Assembly: GCA_943704525.1 (NCBI GenBank)
Contig: CALSCQ010001791.1
Coordinates: 1 to 10,000 of the forward strand
Reading direction: 5' to 3'
DNA: 10,000 nucleotides
DNA from: Pigoraptor vietnamica
Taxonomy: Eukaryota > Opisthokonta > Filasterea
Shown here: positions 1 to 9,027 of the stretch, in pieces
Position numbering within the stretch: the stretch's first letter is position 1
Layout: each line of letters opens with the position of its first letter
Position numbers and translations under genes: made by a program
Notes under the pieces: model-generated
Database searches by the model: none
Told to the model about the DNA's origin: nothing
What the model saw: only the letters and a program-made list of their open reading frames with translations

Positions 1-320
<320 letters not shown>

Positions 321-335
321 GTGAACTTGTGTATT

Positions 336-507
336 TGTGTGTGTGTGTGTGCGTGTGTGTATGTGTGTGTGGTGTATGTGTGCGTGTGTGTATGGCCAGT
401 GTGCGTCAGTGTGTGTATGTGTGCGTGTGTGTGTGTGGAGTGTGTGTGTATGTGTGTGTGTGTGCCGTGTGTGCGTGTGTATGTGTCTCTGTGTGTATGT
501 GTGTGTA
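336..507. repeat. Imperfect (TG)n microsatellite
   Basis: About 170 bases are almost entirely TG/GTGT with interruptions such as GTGCGTGT, GTATGTGT and TGGCCAGTG. The interruptions suggest an older tract than the pure CA run upstream. The two tracts are complementary and lie on the same strand, so they could pair as a long inverted repeat. Open frames across this region encode Cys-Val or His-Thr dipeptide runs and are not credible genes. Confidence 0.93.
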
Positions 508-865
508 TCCCTTACTACCACCTGTGTGCGTCCGTTTGCGAAGTCGTGCTGGCGTGTGAGTATCGCCGCGACGTGCGCGTACGTGTTTAGAGGAAGGTTC
601 GGCGCACAGCGATGCGACGAAGCCTGCGTGTGTAACCGAGTGTCAATAGGTGGTATGCTGTCTGCTGTGGGTGTTCTACGTGCTCGAGGGGATGAGCTTG
701 AAGGGCGCGGCCCAGCACACACCGAGACATTACTATTACAGTATGCATCAATTAAGCCCCACTCAATCCCTTATGTTTATATATATATGCAGGAGCACTC
801 TTCCGCACTTATATTAACCGTTGACCATTCCACCGCACTGGCACGCACGCACTGGCACGCACGTC
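508..865. other. Gene-free 3' flank of the PC-esterase gene
   Basis: No coding signal is supported here. The stretch lies downstream of the minus-strand gene that ends at 866. An AT-rich patch at about 772-789 contains TATATATATA and reads TATAAA on the minus strand, roughly 85 bases past the stop codon. It could act as a variant polyadenylation signal, but no canonical AATAAA is present on the minus strand, so the 3' end of the transcript is undefined. Confidence 0.6.
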
Positions 866-3467
866 TCACGTGCCCTCGTCTGCGATCATGTTCAGCAACT
901 CGTCAACCACCGGTGCCTCGACGTCCACCATGTAGTGACGGTTGTCAGGCGCAGCGTCCGGACGCCCCAGCGACATTTGGTAATAGTCCAGCACACGTAC
1001 GGGCTCGCGTCCGTTCGCCTCTTCCTCCCTGTTGAACGCGACGAGAGCGCTCGCCGCCCGCTCGTTCGCAAACGCGACGCGATAAGCTGTGCGGCACATG
1101 TGCGCCTCCGACAGCACGCGATTCGGCCATTGCGTCGTCGCAGTCGATCGCCACAGCAACGTCGACCGCGGAAAGTCCCCTCGCAGGCTTCGCAGGAACG
1201 ACAGCACGTGCGACTCGTACTCGGCGTCGAGGTGCGGGTCGGTTAGGTCGGACACGTGGTGCAGCCCCTTGTTGACCAGCAGGACGGTGGGGTCGCGCTC
1301 AGGAAAGAGGTCCCGCAGCATTGCGCTGTCGACGATTACGACGCGAACGGGCGGGGGTCCTTGCGGTACGTCGCGCCGAGACCGCCTCACTCGACCCCCC
1401 ACCGACGCGATGGCCTGAGCGTTAGCAGCGACCGTTGACGACTGTACCGCTGCATCCAATGTTGCTGCTGGCGCGACAACAGCAGGGACGGCCCGCCACG
1501 AAGAAACGGGCGACGACGTCTCCGCGACACTCTCCGACACACCGTCGCGTGCGTCCAGCGCAACTGCAGACGGTACAGTTGACGGGCCGGAAGGGGGCAC
1601 GGCAAGCACAGCGGGTGGCGGTACGTGCACAATTGGCACCGCGTTCGCAATCGACGGACCCGGCAGTTCTATCGCACGCGACGACGCGGTGTGTGGTTCT
1701 CCGACTACAACAGGCGGGGCGCTGGTCGTCGCCGACGCACTCGAACTTACAAGTGAAAGCGGCGTATGCGCCATCGTCGTGCGGACGTCCGCAACTGGCG
1801 CGGCCATGTTGACATTCGTCGGTGTGTTGATCGCAGCAGCCAGAGGGACGGCCGCGGCTGGCGTCGGCGCGCTCAGTGGTGATGATCCGATGCCGTTCGC
1901 AGTCGTCGCTGGTGACCTCGCAGCCGCAGTCGTCGTCGACGCCGATGGTCCCCAAAAGCTCATGTGCCGGTCAACGAAGCCGAGGAACGCCTCGTGCGTC
2001 CACGCCTTGAACGTAAAGTACGGCGGGTGGTCGTTGCGCAGGGTCGGCGGTTGCGAAAAGATCATCCAGTGCTGCGTCAGCGTGAAATTGAGGTCGGGAA
2101 ACTCGTGCCACATCCACCACAGCGTGTACCGCCCCTGAAACACGCGCCCCGTCGCGTCGTCAACCCACGCGTACGATTGCCCCGTCGATCCGCAGCCCCT
2201 CTCGAGGATGAGCAGCGGTGCCTTTGCCGGCGCATTCCACGCCACCGTCTTTGTGCCGTTTGGAAACACGACGAGCTCGGCGCCATCGATGTTTCGGTAC
2301 ACGCAGTGGCGGTTGAAGCGCGCCCCCATCGGCGTACGCGAGAGAAGGTACGCCATGTCGTTGTTGAAGTTGCGCGAGAGCGAATCGCCAATCGAGTGAA
2401 TCCACTGACCGCGGAGGTACGCGAGTGGAAGCAACGGCCGCCCGTCGTCGAGGGGGTGCCACACAAACTCGCTTGTGTGTCGCACGCCCGCATAACAGCC
2501 GCTGCCGACGTCACCATCGCGGCCGCACGTGAGCGACTCGTTCTGCCAGCGCCCCTTGAAGTACGACGCGTCGTTGAAGGCCGCGTCCGTCCTGTACACA
2601 ATACCGCGCGGGTAAGGCATGCCCGTGCCTTTGCCGCCCATTGCGCCAGTCGCGTCCGCATCAGACCTCCGCCGGACCGTCAGCGTCCTCCGTCCTTCGC
2701 GGCCGACATATTCAAACACCAATCCCGTGACGTTTTTCGAGTGGCAGCGCGACAGCCCTTGGCAAGCGCGGTAATCCAGGCGCCCGCGCACCTCGTAGTC
2801 GCCGGGATCGAACAGCACGACCGACAGCGCGTACGTGCCATCGAGCAGATCGACGGGGTACCCCTGAAAGACACTCGGGCCGCGAATGTCCACTTGGAAG
2901 CTGTCGCCGCCACACGTGCGATCGTCACCGCTGGCATCGCGCGCGTGAACGACGAGGAAAAACGGCTCGCCGGCTGTGACGACCCACACGTCAGCGGAGT
3001 GAGGGTGAGGCCGCGCGTGTGCGAGAACAATGTCCGAACTGCGGGCGTCCGTCAGCCGTGCGGGGTCCAGCACGCACGGCGGAGGGTCCGTGCAGTAGTC
3101 GAACGCCGCACGCCACAGGAGCAAACCGCCGGTTGCAAGACGGCTCGAGATCTCGTCGTAATAGGAGCGCGTCAATGACAGCGTCGGCGCTTCGACTGCG
3201 TACGTCATGGGTCATTCTCTGTGTTAGACACTCGCATACTTCGCACCTGACATGAGCGTGAGGGAAAGAGAACGGAAGCGATTGGAGCGCTGAAAAGGAG
3301 CGCACAAGACACAGCAGCTCACCAATAAATACAGCGGCATTGCTGTTGCCTGAAGTGCCATCCACAGGGACGACCGACAGCGACGAACGAACATGCACGA
3401 GCCATACGCCCAGCAATTGCAGCGCCACGACGACGACGGCGACGTGGATGCCGCAACGGGTCTGCAT
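866..3467 (-). CDS. Filamin-like/PC-esterase (TBL/NXPE-type) Golgi type II membrane protein
   Basis: Predicted luminal O-acyltransferase or esterase acting on glycans; the substrate cannot be read from sequence. The proposed mRNA joins exon 1 (3467-3323) to exon 2 (3195-866), giving about 824 residues. In order: signal anchor at residues 9-26 (rich in V, A and L); filamin/E-set-like domain at about 115-190; SGNH block I as GDSLSRN at 318-324, with Ser320 the expected nucleophile; a disordered Ala/Ser/Thr/Pro/Val-rich insert at about 465-664; then the C-terminal part with DNRH at 799-802, matching the DxxH catalytic motif. GDSLSRN is typical of plant TBL proteins, while filamin-like plus PC-esterase also resembles NXPE proteins. 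Several N-glycosylation sequons fit a luminal protein. The start at 3467 has G at -3; an in-frame ATG at 3557 would add 30 residues. Family call strong, exon 1 and start moderate, substrate unknown. It is divergent from the GT49 gene. Confidence 0.82.
3196..3322 (-). other. Predicted intron in the PC-esterase gene (127 bases)
   Basis: On the minus strand the donor is GTGAGC starting at 3322 and the acceptor is TACGCAG ending at 3196. Joining them is phase 1 (G plus TC gives Val) and fuses a hydrophobic signal-anchor exon in frame to the esterase exon. A branch-like TCTAAC lies at 3227-3222. An in-frame TGA at 3214-3212 rules out any acceptor upstream of it for this frame, so the nearer CTAACACAG (ending 3219) cannot give a continuous protein. 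Without this intron the protein would begin at ATG 3208 and have no membrane anchor. Confidence 0.6.
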
Positions 3468-4692
3468 TGCGGTGGTCGGGGGCCGCTCCACAGACTTCGC
3501 CAGCTCAGTTTCTTGTGTGAGTCTCGATAGACTGGCCGAGTGAGGTGTCCTTGGCATGTGGCAGCCGACCGGTCACTGCGGACACCCCCACCGACTCCCA
3601 CTCGCCCCCGAAAATAGGCTTGAATGCATCATTCACAAACTTCGAAAGTGCGCAGATGTCCGTAATCCCATTAATCGCATTCCCACGCCGGCACTGCCGG
3701 GCCCGTGCAGCGGCGGCGGCGTCAGCTCGGGACAATCGGCTGGCGGAATGCAGTCAGCGACACACCGGCCACGCCAGTGGCGAATCTGACGCAGTTAATA
3801 ACGCACTCGCCGCAACGGGCATCCCACTCACGGCCCATTCATGCTGTAACGGCCGGGTGTGCACGACGTGCCCCTCCGATGCCGAAGGAAAAATCTCGCA
3901 CAACTGAAGTTGACATTCCCACTGCCACCCCGGTTACCCCGTTCGAACTCCTCCTTTCCATTTTGCGATTGTTCGGAACTAACCAACGGCCTTTTTAGGA
4001 AAATTCTTGGAATGCTTTCTCCAAATTTGTCCTCGTCAAACCACGACAAGCCCAGCTGGCGAGGGTACGACAGCGCCCCGGGACTCAACGACTGGGGAAG
4101 CACAGAAACTGCCAAGAAATGCCAAATCATGTCAATTTGCGGTTACCTCAATTCAAATACTACGGTGTAAGGTGTGGGTTACCTATGAGTGGAGGCTGAC
4201 ATTCAACTGCCATACACGGCAACCGCACACACACCACACCACACACGCACACACACACACACACACGCGGACACACTCTGCAGGCACTTCGAACAATACG
4301 CAAATATGCCGCAATGGCCCTCGCCATAACCCAGCTCTTTGTCACCTTTAACCGGCTTGGCTGAGCCCATTAACGGCGAGCGGCCGGTCTGATGCTCTCA
4401 CTTGAACGAAAGGCGCCCGTGTTAGTACCTCTCCCTTAATTGCCCTCTTTCTCGTTTAATCGCGAACGCGCCTATGGTGTACGTTGGAGCCCATTCTTTC
4501 GGCGCACACGTCAGTCACGACAAGCGCCAGACGAGTGAGAAACAGCGGACTGTCAATGAGACAACTTTTACGGCGGATTCATTTTAACTTTTCAGCCGCG
4601 TTTTCCTCCGCCCACGCCAATTCGACTGCGCTGCGTCGCGGGCAGACCGTGCGGGCGGAGAGGCCGATCGCCTCGTGGGACTGACCGCGAGA
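3468..4692. other. Divergent intergenic region between PC-esterase and GT49 genes
   Basis: About 1.2 kb separates the two divergent coding regions and must hold both promoters and 5' untranslated regions. I see no TATA box at a convincing distance and no clear coding signal. Short open frames exist but lack any recognised family. A possible extra splice acceptor, TTTTAACTTTTCAG, ends at 4595. The frame from there to 4694 is open and in phase with the GT49 protein, so part of this region could be a further upstream exon of that gene. Confidence 0.6.
4226..4276. repeat. Short CA microsatellite
   Basis: About 50 bases are CA repeats with a few interruptions (CACC, CACG, GCGGA). It lies in the divergent intergenic region, roughly 420 bases upstream of the proposed GT49 start. 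It is much shorter than the tracts at the window start. Confidence 0.9.
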
Positions 4693-6417
4693 ATGTGAGT
4701 GCTTTGAATGCCCTGATGTGAGATGAAAGATTTCAGTTGGCACTATCGATGTTAGTGCAGCATCTTGTTTTATGTACTGAGCAGTGCCGTGTCAATGTAT
4801 GGCAGCGACGAGTGTGGCCGTGCATTGGCCCGTTGACCTGCCGATGTACTTCTTCCCTCTCATTTTCCCTCTCTTTTTGTTCTCTTTGAGCCGAGTGTGG
4901 CCCTTGCGGACGGATGTGCTCACCCGCCCAACTCTCTTTAACTCGCGCAGGCGTCCATGGCTCCCGTCGTGGGGGAGCGGCGTGGTACGCATCGCCGTCG
5001 CCTTCGTTCTCTCCACGCTCTTCCTCGCCGCCCTCCAGCAGACGAGTCCCGTGACCTCGTGGCGCGCGGCCCCTCCCGTCGACGCCCTGCCGGCGGGTGC
5101 CAGTCGCAATTCAGACGAAGCCGCCGTTGTATGGCGCGGCCGCCCCAAGGCGCCCGTCCTCCGCGCGGACCTGGGCGTCATGGCCCACGAGATGTTCAAC
5201 AGCCTCCGTCTCGTCGAAAACGACGTCGTTCTCTGCCTCGCCGCATCCGCCGATAAGGTCGACGTGCTTCAAAAGATCGTTGCCGCGTGGGACGGGCCGG
5301 TCGTCGTCGCCCTTTTCTCCAAGGACGACGCTATGGCGCGGGCCGCCCTCGCGTCGATGGGGCGCCTGCTGAGGGGCGGCCACAATGCGGCGCTTGTGCA
5401 TGCACAGGCCGTGTCCGGATCCAATGGATTCTACCCGATCAACGCCATGCGCAACTTTGCCGTGTCCGTCGTTCCCGTCGACCTCGGCTTCTCCGTGTTC
5501 ATTCTCGACGCCGACATGCTGCTGTCACGCGACGCTTATAGGGAATTGTTGCGCGTCACCGCCGGTGACCACCACGAGAAGAGGGCGTACGTCGTGCCGT
5601 GCTTTGAGTTTGGCGAGAACTCGTATGATTTGACGGCGGACGTGACCAAGATACCGCGGACGAAGAGCGAGCTGCTCGTGACGACAAGGGCCAATTTGAC
5701 CAGGCAATCCAAGCTGACGTACTACCCGCGCGGGCACAGGTGCGTCACGTGCACTCATACGCAATTTCCACGTACTGTACGCATTTCACGCATGCATTAC
5801 AGTCGCGTAGATGCCGCAGTGTCGCGCACACGGCGCACACGCGCCACGCATGTACACAAGCCCGCACACCCCTTCACGCGGACGCGCACATAGATTCAAC
5901 CGCGTCCCCGGCGCTAACTGAAGTCGCAGCATAATTACACCGTCAGTTCTTCCTAGTTTGATTAACCAGATCTGGCAATAACTCACGCAGTTGCACGGAA
6001 TACGAGCGCTTCCTCTATGGTTCCGACACGGAGCCGTGGCAGCAGTCGACGTACCACTGGCAATACGAGCCGTTCGTTCTCGTCAAGCGCTCGTCCCAGT
6101 TCCCCCTCTTCGACGACAAGTATGTCTTTTGGGGCGGCAACAAGCAGTCGCACATCTGGCTCATGTTCGCGACGGGATATCGGTTCTGGACGGTCCCCAA
6201 CGTCTTCAGCGTTCACTATCCCCACACCTCCATAACGCCGCGACGCTCGGGTAACTCGACCACCGAGATTGCGGAGAAGGAGCAGCTCGCGCGCAACCGG
6301 CAACACTGGACGGAGACGCGTGCGGAAATCGCCAAGCGCTTCAACATCGATCCCGACAAATACGACTTCCGCATTGTCGGACTGCCAAAGCCCTTTGTTG
6401 CGAGCGACGCCTCGTAG
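4693..6417 (+). CDS. GT49 family glycosyltransferase, B4GAT1/LARGE-like, Golgi type II membrane protein
   Basis: Predicted Golgi inverting glycosyltransferase. Known GT49 members add glucuronic acid or GlcNAc; the sugar used here is not determinable. Exons 4693-4694 (AT of the start codon), 4951-5739 and 5991-6417 join to 1,218 bases, or 405 residues, close to single-domain B4GAT1. Residues 11-28 form the signal anchor. Visible GT49 features are YPINAMRNFAV at 162-172, the metal-binding DAD at 187-189 within FILDADMLLS, GHSCTEYERF at 262-271 across the second intron, YEPFVLV at 289-295, and a WGGNKQSHIW segment near 311-320. The frame matches across both introns. If the first intron is not used, translation could start at ATG 4799 and add about 51 residues with a second hydrophobic stretch, which looks less natural. 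The in-frame open region upstream (4588-4692) also allows a longer N-terminus. Family and 3' exons are secure; the start is moderate. It is convergent with the fucosyltransferase gene. Confidence 0.85.
4695..4950 (+). other. Predicted intron 1 of the GT49 gene (256 bases), splitting the start codon
   Basis: The donor is GTGAGT at 4695-4700 and the acceptor is TTTAACTCGCGCAG ending at 4950. The interior includes a strongly pyrimidine-rich stretch at about 4850-4888. Splicing joins AT to G, making ATG followed by Arg-Pro-Trp-Leu and then the signal anchor. The donor is a strong match to the usual consensus. The intron is not proven, because the reading frame also stays open through its downstream part from 4799. 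Confidence 0.6.
5740..5990 (+). other. Intron 2 of the GT49 gene (251 bases)
   Basis: The donor is CAG|GTGCGT at 5739/5740 and the acceptor is AATAACTCACGCAG ending at 5990. The intron is phase 2: AG plus T gives Ser. It restores the conserved GT49 stretch that runs from the tyrosine-rich YYPRGH to CTEYERF and on to the YEPF motif, which lie in different frames in the genomic DNA. The interior is rich in CACACG and CACGCA words, and the frame there ends in nonsense sequence. Confidence 0.92.
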
Positions 6418-7194
6418 GCCGACGTCGTCTCCGCGTATTCAGTCGCCGCGTGCGCGCTTGCTACGAGTCCCCGACTGACGTCAGTTCTCGCCGCGGTCAG
6501 CTCGTGGAAGATGCGGCGTAGGCCAAAGACTACAGTATGTGTATGTCAGCTGCATTCAGTCGCGTGTGTGCGCCAGCCCTGCGTTTCTCGCTTGCGTCGC
6601 GTATGTGTGCGTGCGTGCGTTGATCCAACGGACCCTCCTGTCCGTTAGTGAGTTACGGTGTGCGTCGCCCATTTTAAACCACTGACAGTATGTGGACTGA
6701 AATTTAGGCCTCGTCTGGTTAAGTGAATGTGAGTCTTGCAATTCAATTGGCTTGTTTACTTGGCAAAATGATTGCAACGAAACGGAAATGTGGTGCACTC
6801 GCCACTATAATTCAAATCAGCCCACAACAATCGTTTACTCGACGCACAGACGCCGGCTCGTGTGAAACCCAGACTGCCAGACGAGTGCACAACGAAAAGC
6901 CGATCGCAGTGCGCAGGCACAATTCGATGTCATGTCTTATCTGGCCTGTACGACTAACAGCGTCCCTATCAATACATTGTCAAGCATAAAGTGCACTAAG
7001 GCCTTCTCAACGTGAGTCGTTGAAGCACTCACATCCGGCCGGCGCCGGTCCCGCCAAATTCAGTGAATTTTCAACTTCACGGTAAGAATAACATTCACTA
7101 ACACTTGTCTAGTTTGAATACTTATTATTTAATAATAAAATTATGCAAGTCGGCCATTTGTGCCACTATTAATAACAATTGCAAGTCATACAGC
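6418..7194. other. Convergent intergenic region between GT49 and fucosyltransferase genes
   Basis: No gene is supported. This stretch must contain the 3' ends of both transcripts. It includes AGTGAAT on the plus strand at 6722-6728 and 7062-7068, and on the minus strand at 7099-7093. There is a compact inverted repeat, TTATTATT-T-AATAATAA, at about 7122-7138, with plus-strand AATAAA inside it. A short hairpin-capable word pair, GTGAGT/ACTCAC, lies near 7012-7032. The base composition is more AT-rich towards 7080-7190. Confidence 0.6.
7121..7139. terminator. Possible 3'-end processing region (AT-rich inverted repeat with AATAAA)
   Basis: TTATTATT and AATAATAA flank a single T, followed by further A residues. 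On the plus strand this gives a canonical AATAAA, about 710 bases past the GT49 stop, which is far. On the minus strand it gives AAATAATAA about 60 bases past the fucosyltransferase stop, a good distance but not a canonical signal. A role in mRNA 3'-end formation is inference. Confidence 0.3.
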
Positions 7195-9027
7195 TCATCC
7201 ACACTCGCAAGCCGAAGCACCTTCCACGGCGCCAGCGTTGGCGTAGCGCGAGAGCATTTCGCAATAGTTGTTCCCGTCCGACGTTCGCACCTCCTTCTGC
7301 GCGGTCCACGTCGCCGGATCCGCACTCCGCCACGCATGAAAACTCTCAAACAGCGCGCGATCCGACACCACGCGCCTGAGAAATGCCGCGAGACCGCGCG
7401 GGGAGTACTGCCTCACGTCGATGAAGGAGCCCGGCGGCAGGAAATCGGCGGCGTTGGGCGCACCCATGTAGAGGGGAATCGTGCCGCTCGCGAGTGCGTC
7501 GATCGCCTTTTCCGTGACGTAATCGTAGCAGTGTGCGTTTTCGAACGCAACGGCAAAGGGATAGCGCGAGAACACGTCGCGCTTGATGGCTTTCCACACG
7601 TCGCCTCGGCCACTCGCGCTGTGCTTGGCGATGATGTCACCGTCGACGTCCGCGTTGTGGCGACACTTTCCATACGAGTCGACGCGCACGTGCTGCATGA
7701 GCTCGCCGAGGTAGCGGTCGCGCGGGGATGTCTTCGTGACGCAGTTCGATATCATCGCCACAACCAAGCCAAATTTGCGCCCGTTTTTACCGGGCACTCC
7801 CGCACCGTCGACGTCGTTCGCTGTGCCGGCATTGCGCTCGTCAACAGCCGCAACGGGACCTGGAGCGTCGACGGCACGCGCGGCAGCGTCATCGAACAGA
7901 AACGGCGCCACGGCGCGATAGGAGACCAGCGTACTGAACATCTCGTGATAGCGCATGGCTCTGAAAACGTCAAAGAAGCCGCGACGATAGCCCACGCTGA
8001 CGTTGAACCGCCCCAGGAACTCGTCCGTCGCGATGACCGGGTACAGGTCGATGCACTCGTCCGGATACGCAAGCACGGACAGCTGCGTCGGGAGCACGCC
8101 GACGTCGAGAATTGACAGCACGCGGTCGCCGATCCATTTGTGTAGGACGCTCACGAACGCCGGGTTCTCGAATACCACGATGTCTGCGCGCGGGAGGAGC
8201 TTGTAGTTGCGCGTGTACAGAAGCGGCCGTCCGAACAGGCCCGTGCACAGCGGCTGCAGCGACGTGTCGTTCGAGTTGAACTGGTCGTTGTCGGGAACGA
8301 ACCCCGGGGGCAGTCGAATGCGCAGCGCCTCTTTCAGTGGCTCCATCCACCGCAGCGACGCCACCGTCGTGTTCAGGGTTGCAGCGATCGACGCGATCGC
8401 AATCGCCGGGCCCTCTTTCCACAGCTGCGGATCCTCAAAGTGGAAAGGCATGCCACGCCACAGAAGTGCCACGAACGGCTCGTTCGGTTGCCTGTGCGCC
8501 CGCACGCGCGACCGACACCACTCGCACAACCCCGTGCGCGAGAGGGTGTTGTTGCGGCGTGCGCGAAGGCGTGCGGTCTCGCTGTCGTTGAGTCGACAGC
8601 CAGGTGCCTTCCCCAGCCACACGTCGTCGTGAAGGCGCTCCGGAAACTCCGTGTCGAGGGCCGTTTCGTAGTCGTCTGCAGCAGCGCCGCCGTCTCCCCG
8701 CGCAGAAAGGGGGTTGTAAATCGGCACGCGACCATACCCGTTGACTGGGCGAACCAGCGAGTCGCGACTAATAGCTCCAACTGCAGATTTGTCCGTCTGC
8801 GAGTCTCTCGAATGCTGAGGCATTAATGACGAGTCCGTCACGTTCAAGCTGATGTGCGCAGATACGGTGATGATGGGCCGCTGCGGTGCGTCGGCTCCCA
8901 TGTCGCGCCGGGCATCAGTCTGAAAGCGACGGTAACTTGAACGCACTCCAGCGAAACATACCAGCGCTACCGCAGATGCCGCGAGAAGAACCACCACACG
9001 GCAACGTCGCTGAAGTGCGATCGCCAT
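7195..9027 (-). CDS. GT10 family fucosyltransferase (alpha-1,3/1,4-type), Golgi type II membrane protein
   Basis: Predicted to transfer fucose from GDP-fucose to a glycan acceptor, usually in alpha-1,3 linkage, in the Golgi lumen. Single exon of 610 residues. ATG at 9027 is the first after an in-frame stop at 9072-9070. The short basic N-tail is followed by a signal anchor at about 11-27 and a long stem region. The N-terminal lobe includes DIVVFENP at 282-289 and VGYRRGFFDVF at 345-355, in the place of the family's SYRRDSD-like segment. The donor-binding lobe holds VDSYGKCRHN at 449-458, matching VDxYGxC, then a block at about 491-536 with FAVAFENAHC, YVTEKAIDAL and PLYMGAPN, the GT10 signature. 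NNYCEM near the C-terminus also fits. It is longer than many GT10 enzymes because of the stem and a low-complexity Ala/Asp/Gly linker at about 379-414 between the lobes. Nothing catalytic appears missing. The acceptor substrate cannot be told. Confidence 0.93.
   Translation of the reverse strand: MAIALQRRCRVVVLLAASAVALVCFAGVRSSYRRFQTDARRDMGADAPQRPIITVSAHISLNVTDSSLMPQHSRDSQTDKSAVGAISRDSLVRPVNGYGRVPIYNPLSARGDGGAAADDYETALDTEFPERLHDDVWLGKAPGCRLNDSETARLRARRNNTLSRTGLCEWCRSRVRAHRQPNEPFVALLWRGMPFHFEDPQLWKEGPAIAIASIAATLNTTVASLRWMEPLKEALRIRLPPGFVPDNDQFNSNDTSLQPLCTGLFGRPLLYTRNYKLLPRADIVVFENPAFVSVLHKWIGDRVLSILDVGVLPTQLSVLAYPDECIDLYPVIATDEFLGRFNVSVGYRRGFFDVFRAMRYHEMFSTLVSYRAVAPFLFDDAAARAVDAPGPVAAVDERNAGTANDVDGAGVPGKNGRKFGLVVAMISNCVTKTSPRDRYLGELMQHVRVDSYGKCRHNADVDGDIIAKHSASGRGDVWKAIKRDVFSRYPFAVAFENAHCYDYVTEKAIDALASGTIPLYMGAPNAADFLPPGSFIDVRQYSPRGLAAFLRRVVSDRALFESFHAWRSADPATWTAQKEVRTSDGNNYCEMLSRYANAGAVEGASACECG

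Noticed and set aside
1964-3178. Long plus-strand open frame of about 404 codons
   Set aside because: It lies antisense within the esterase gene. Its Arg/Val/Ala-rich translation is the usual mirror of GC-rich coding sequence and shows no family motif.
3505-3735. Minus-strand frame with a protein-like segment (GITDICALSKFVNDAF)
   Set aside because: The segment looks slightly like a dynein light chain helix, but the match is too weak and short. There is no continuation upstream or downstream, and it overlaps the esterase 5' region.
3880-3960. GTTCGAACTCC resembling a tRNA T-arm
   Set aside because: No D-arm, anticodon stem or acceptor stem can be drawn around it on either strand.
4799-4950. 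Translation of GT49 from ATG 4799 without splicing
   Set aside because: It is possible, but the stretch has a polypyrimidine run, a branch-like TAAC and CGCAG like the secure intron 2. Splicing gives a cleaner type II N-terminus. Kept as the alternative start in the gene entry.
7105-8115. Plus-strand open frame of about 336 codons
   Set aside because: It is antisense to the C-terminal half of the fucosyltransferase, whose GT10 motifs are unmistakable. The antisense translation has no recognisable domain.
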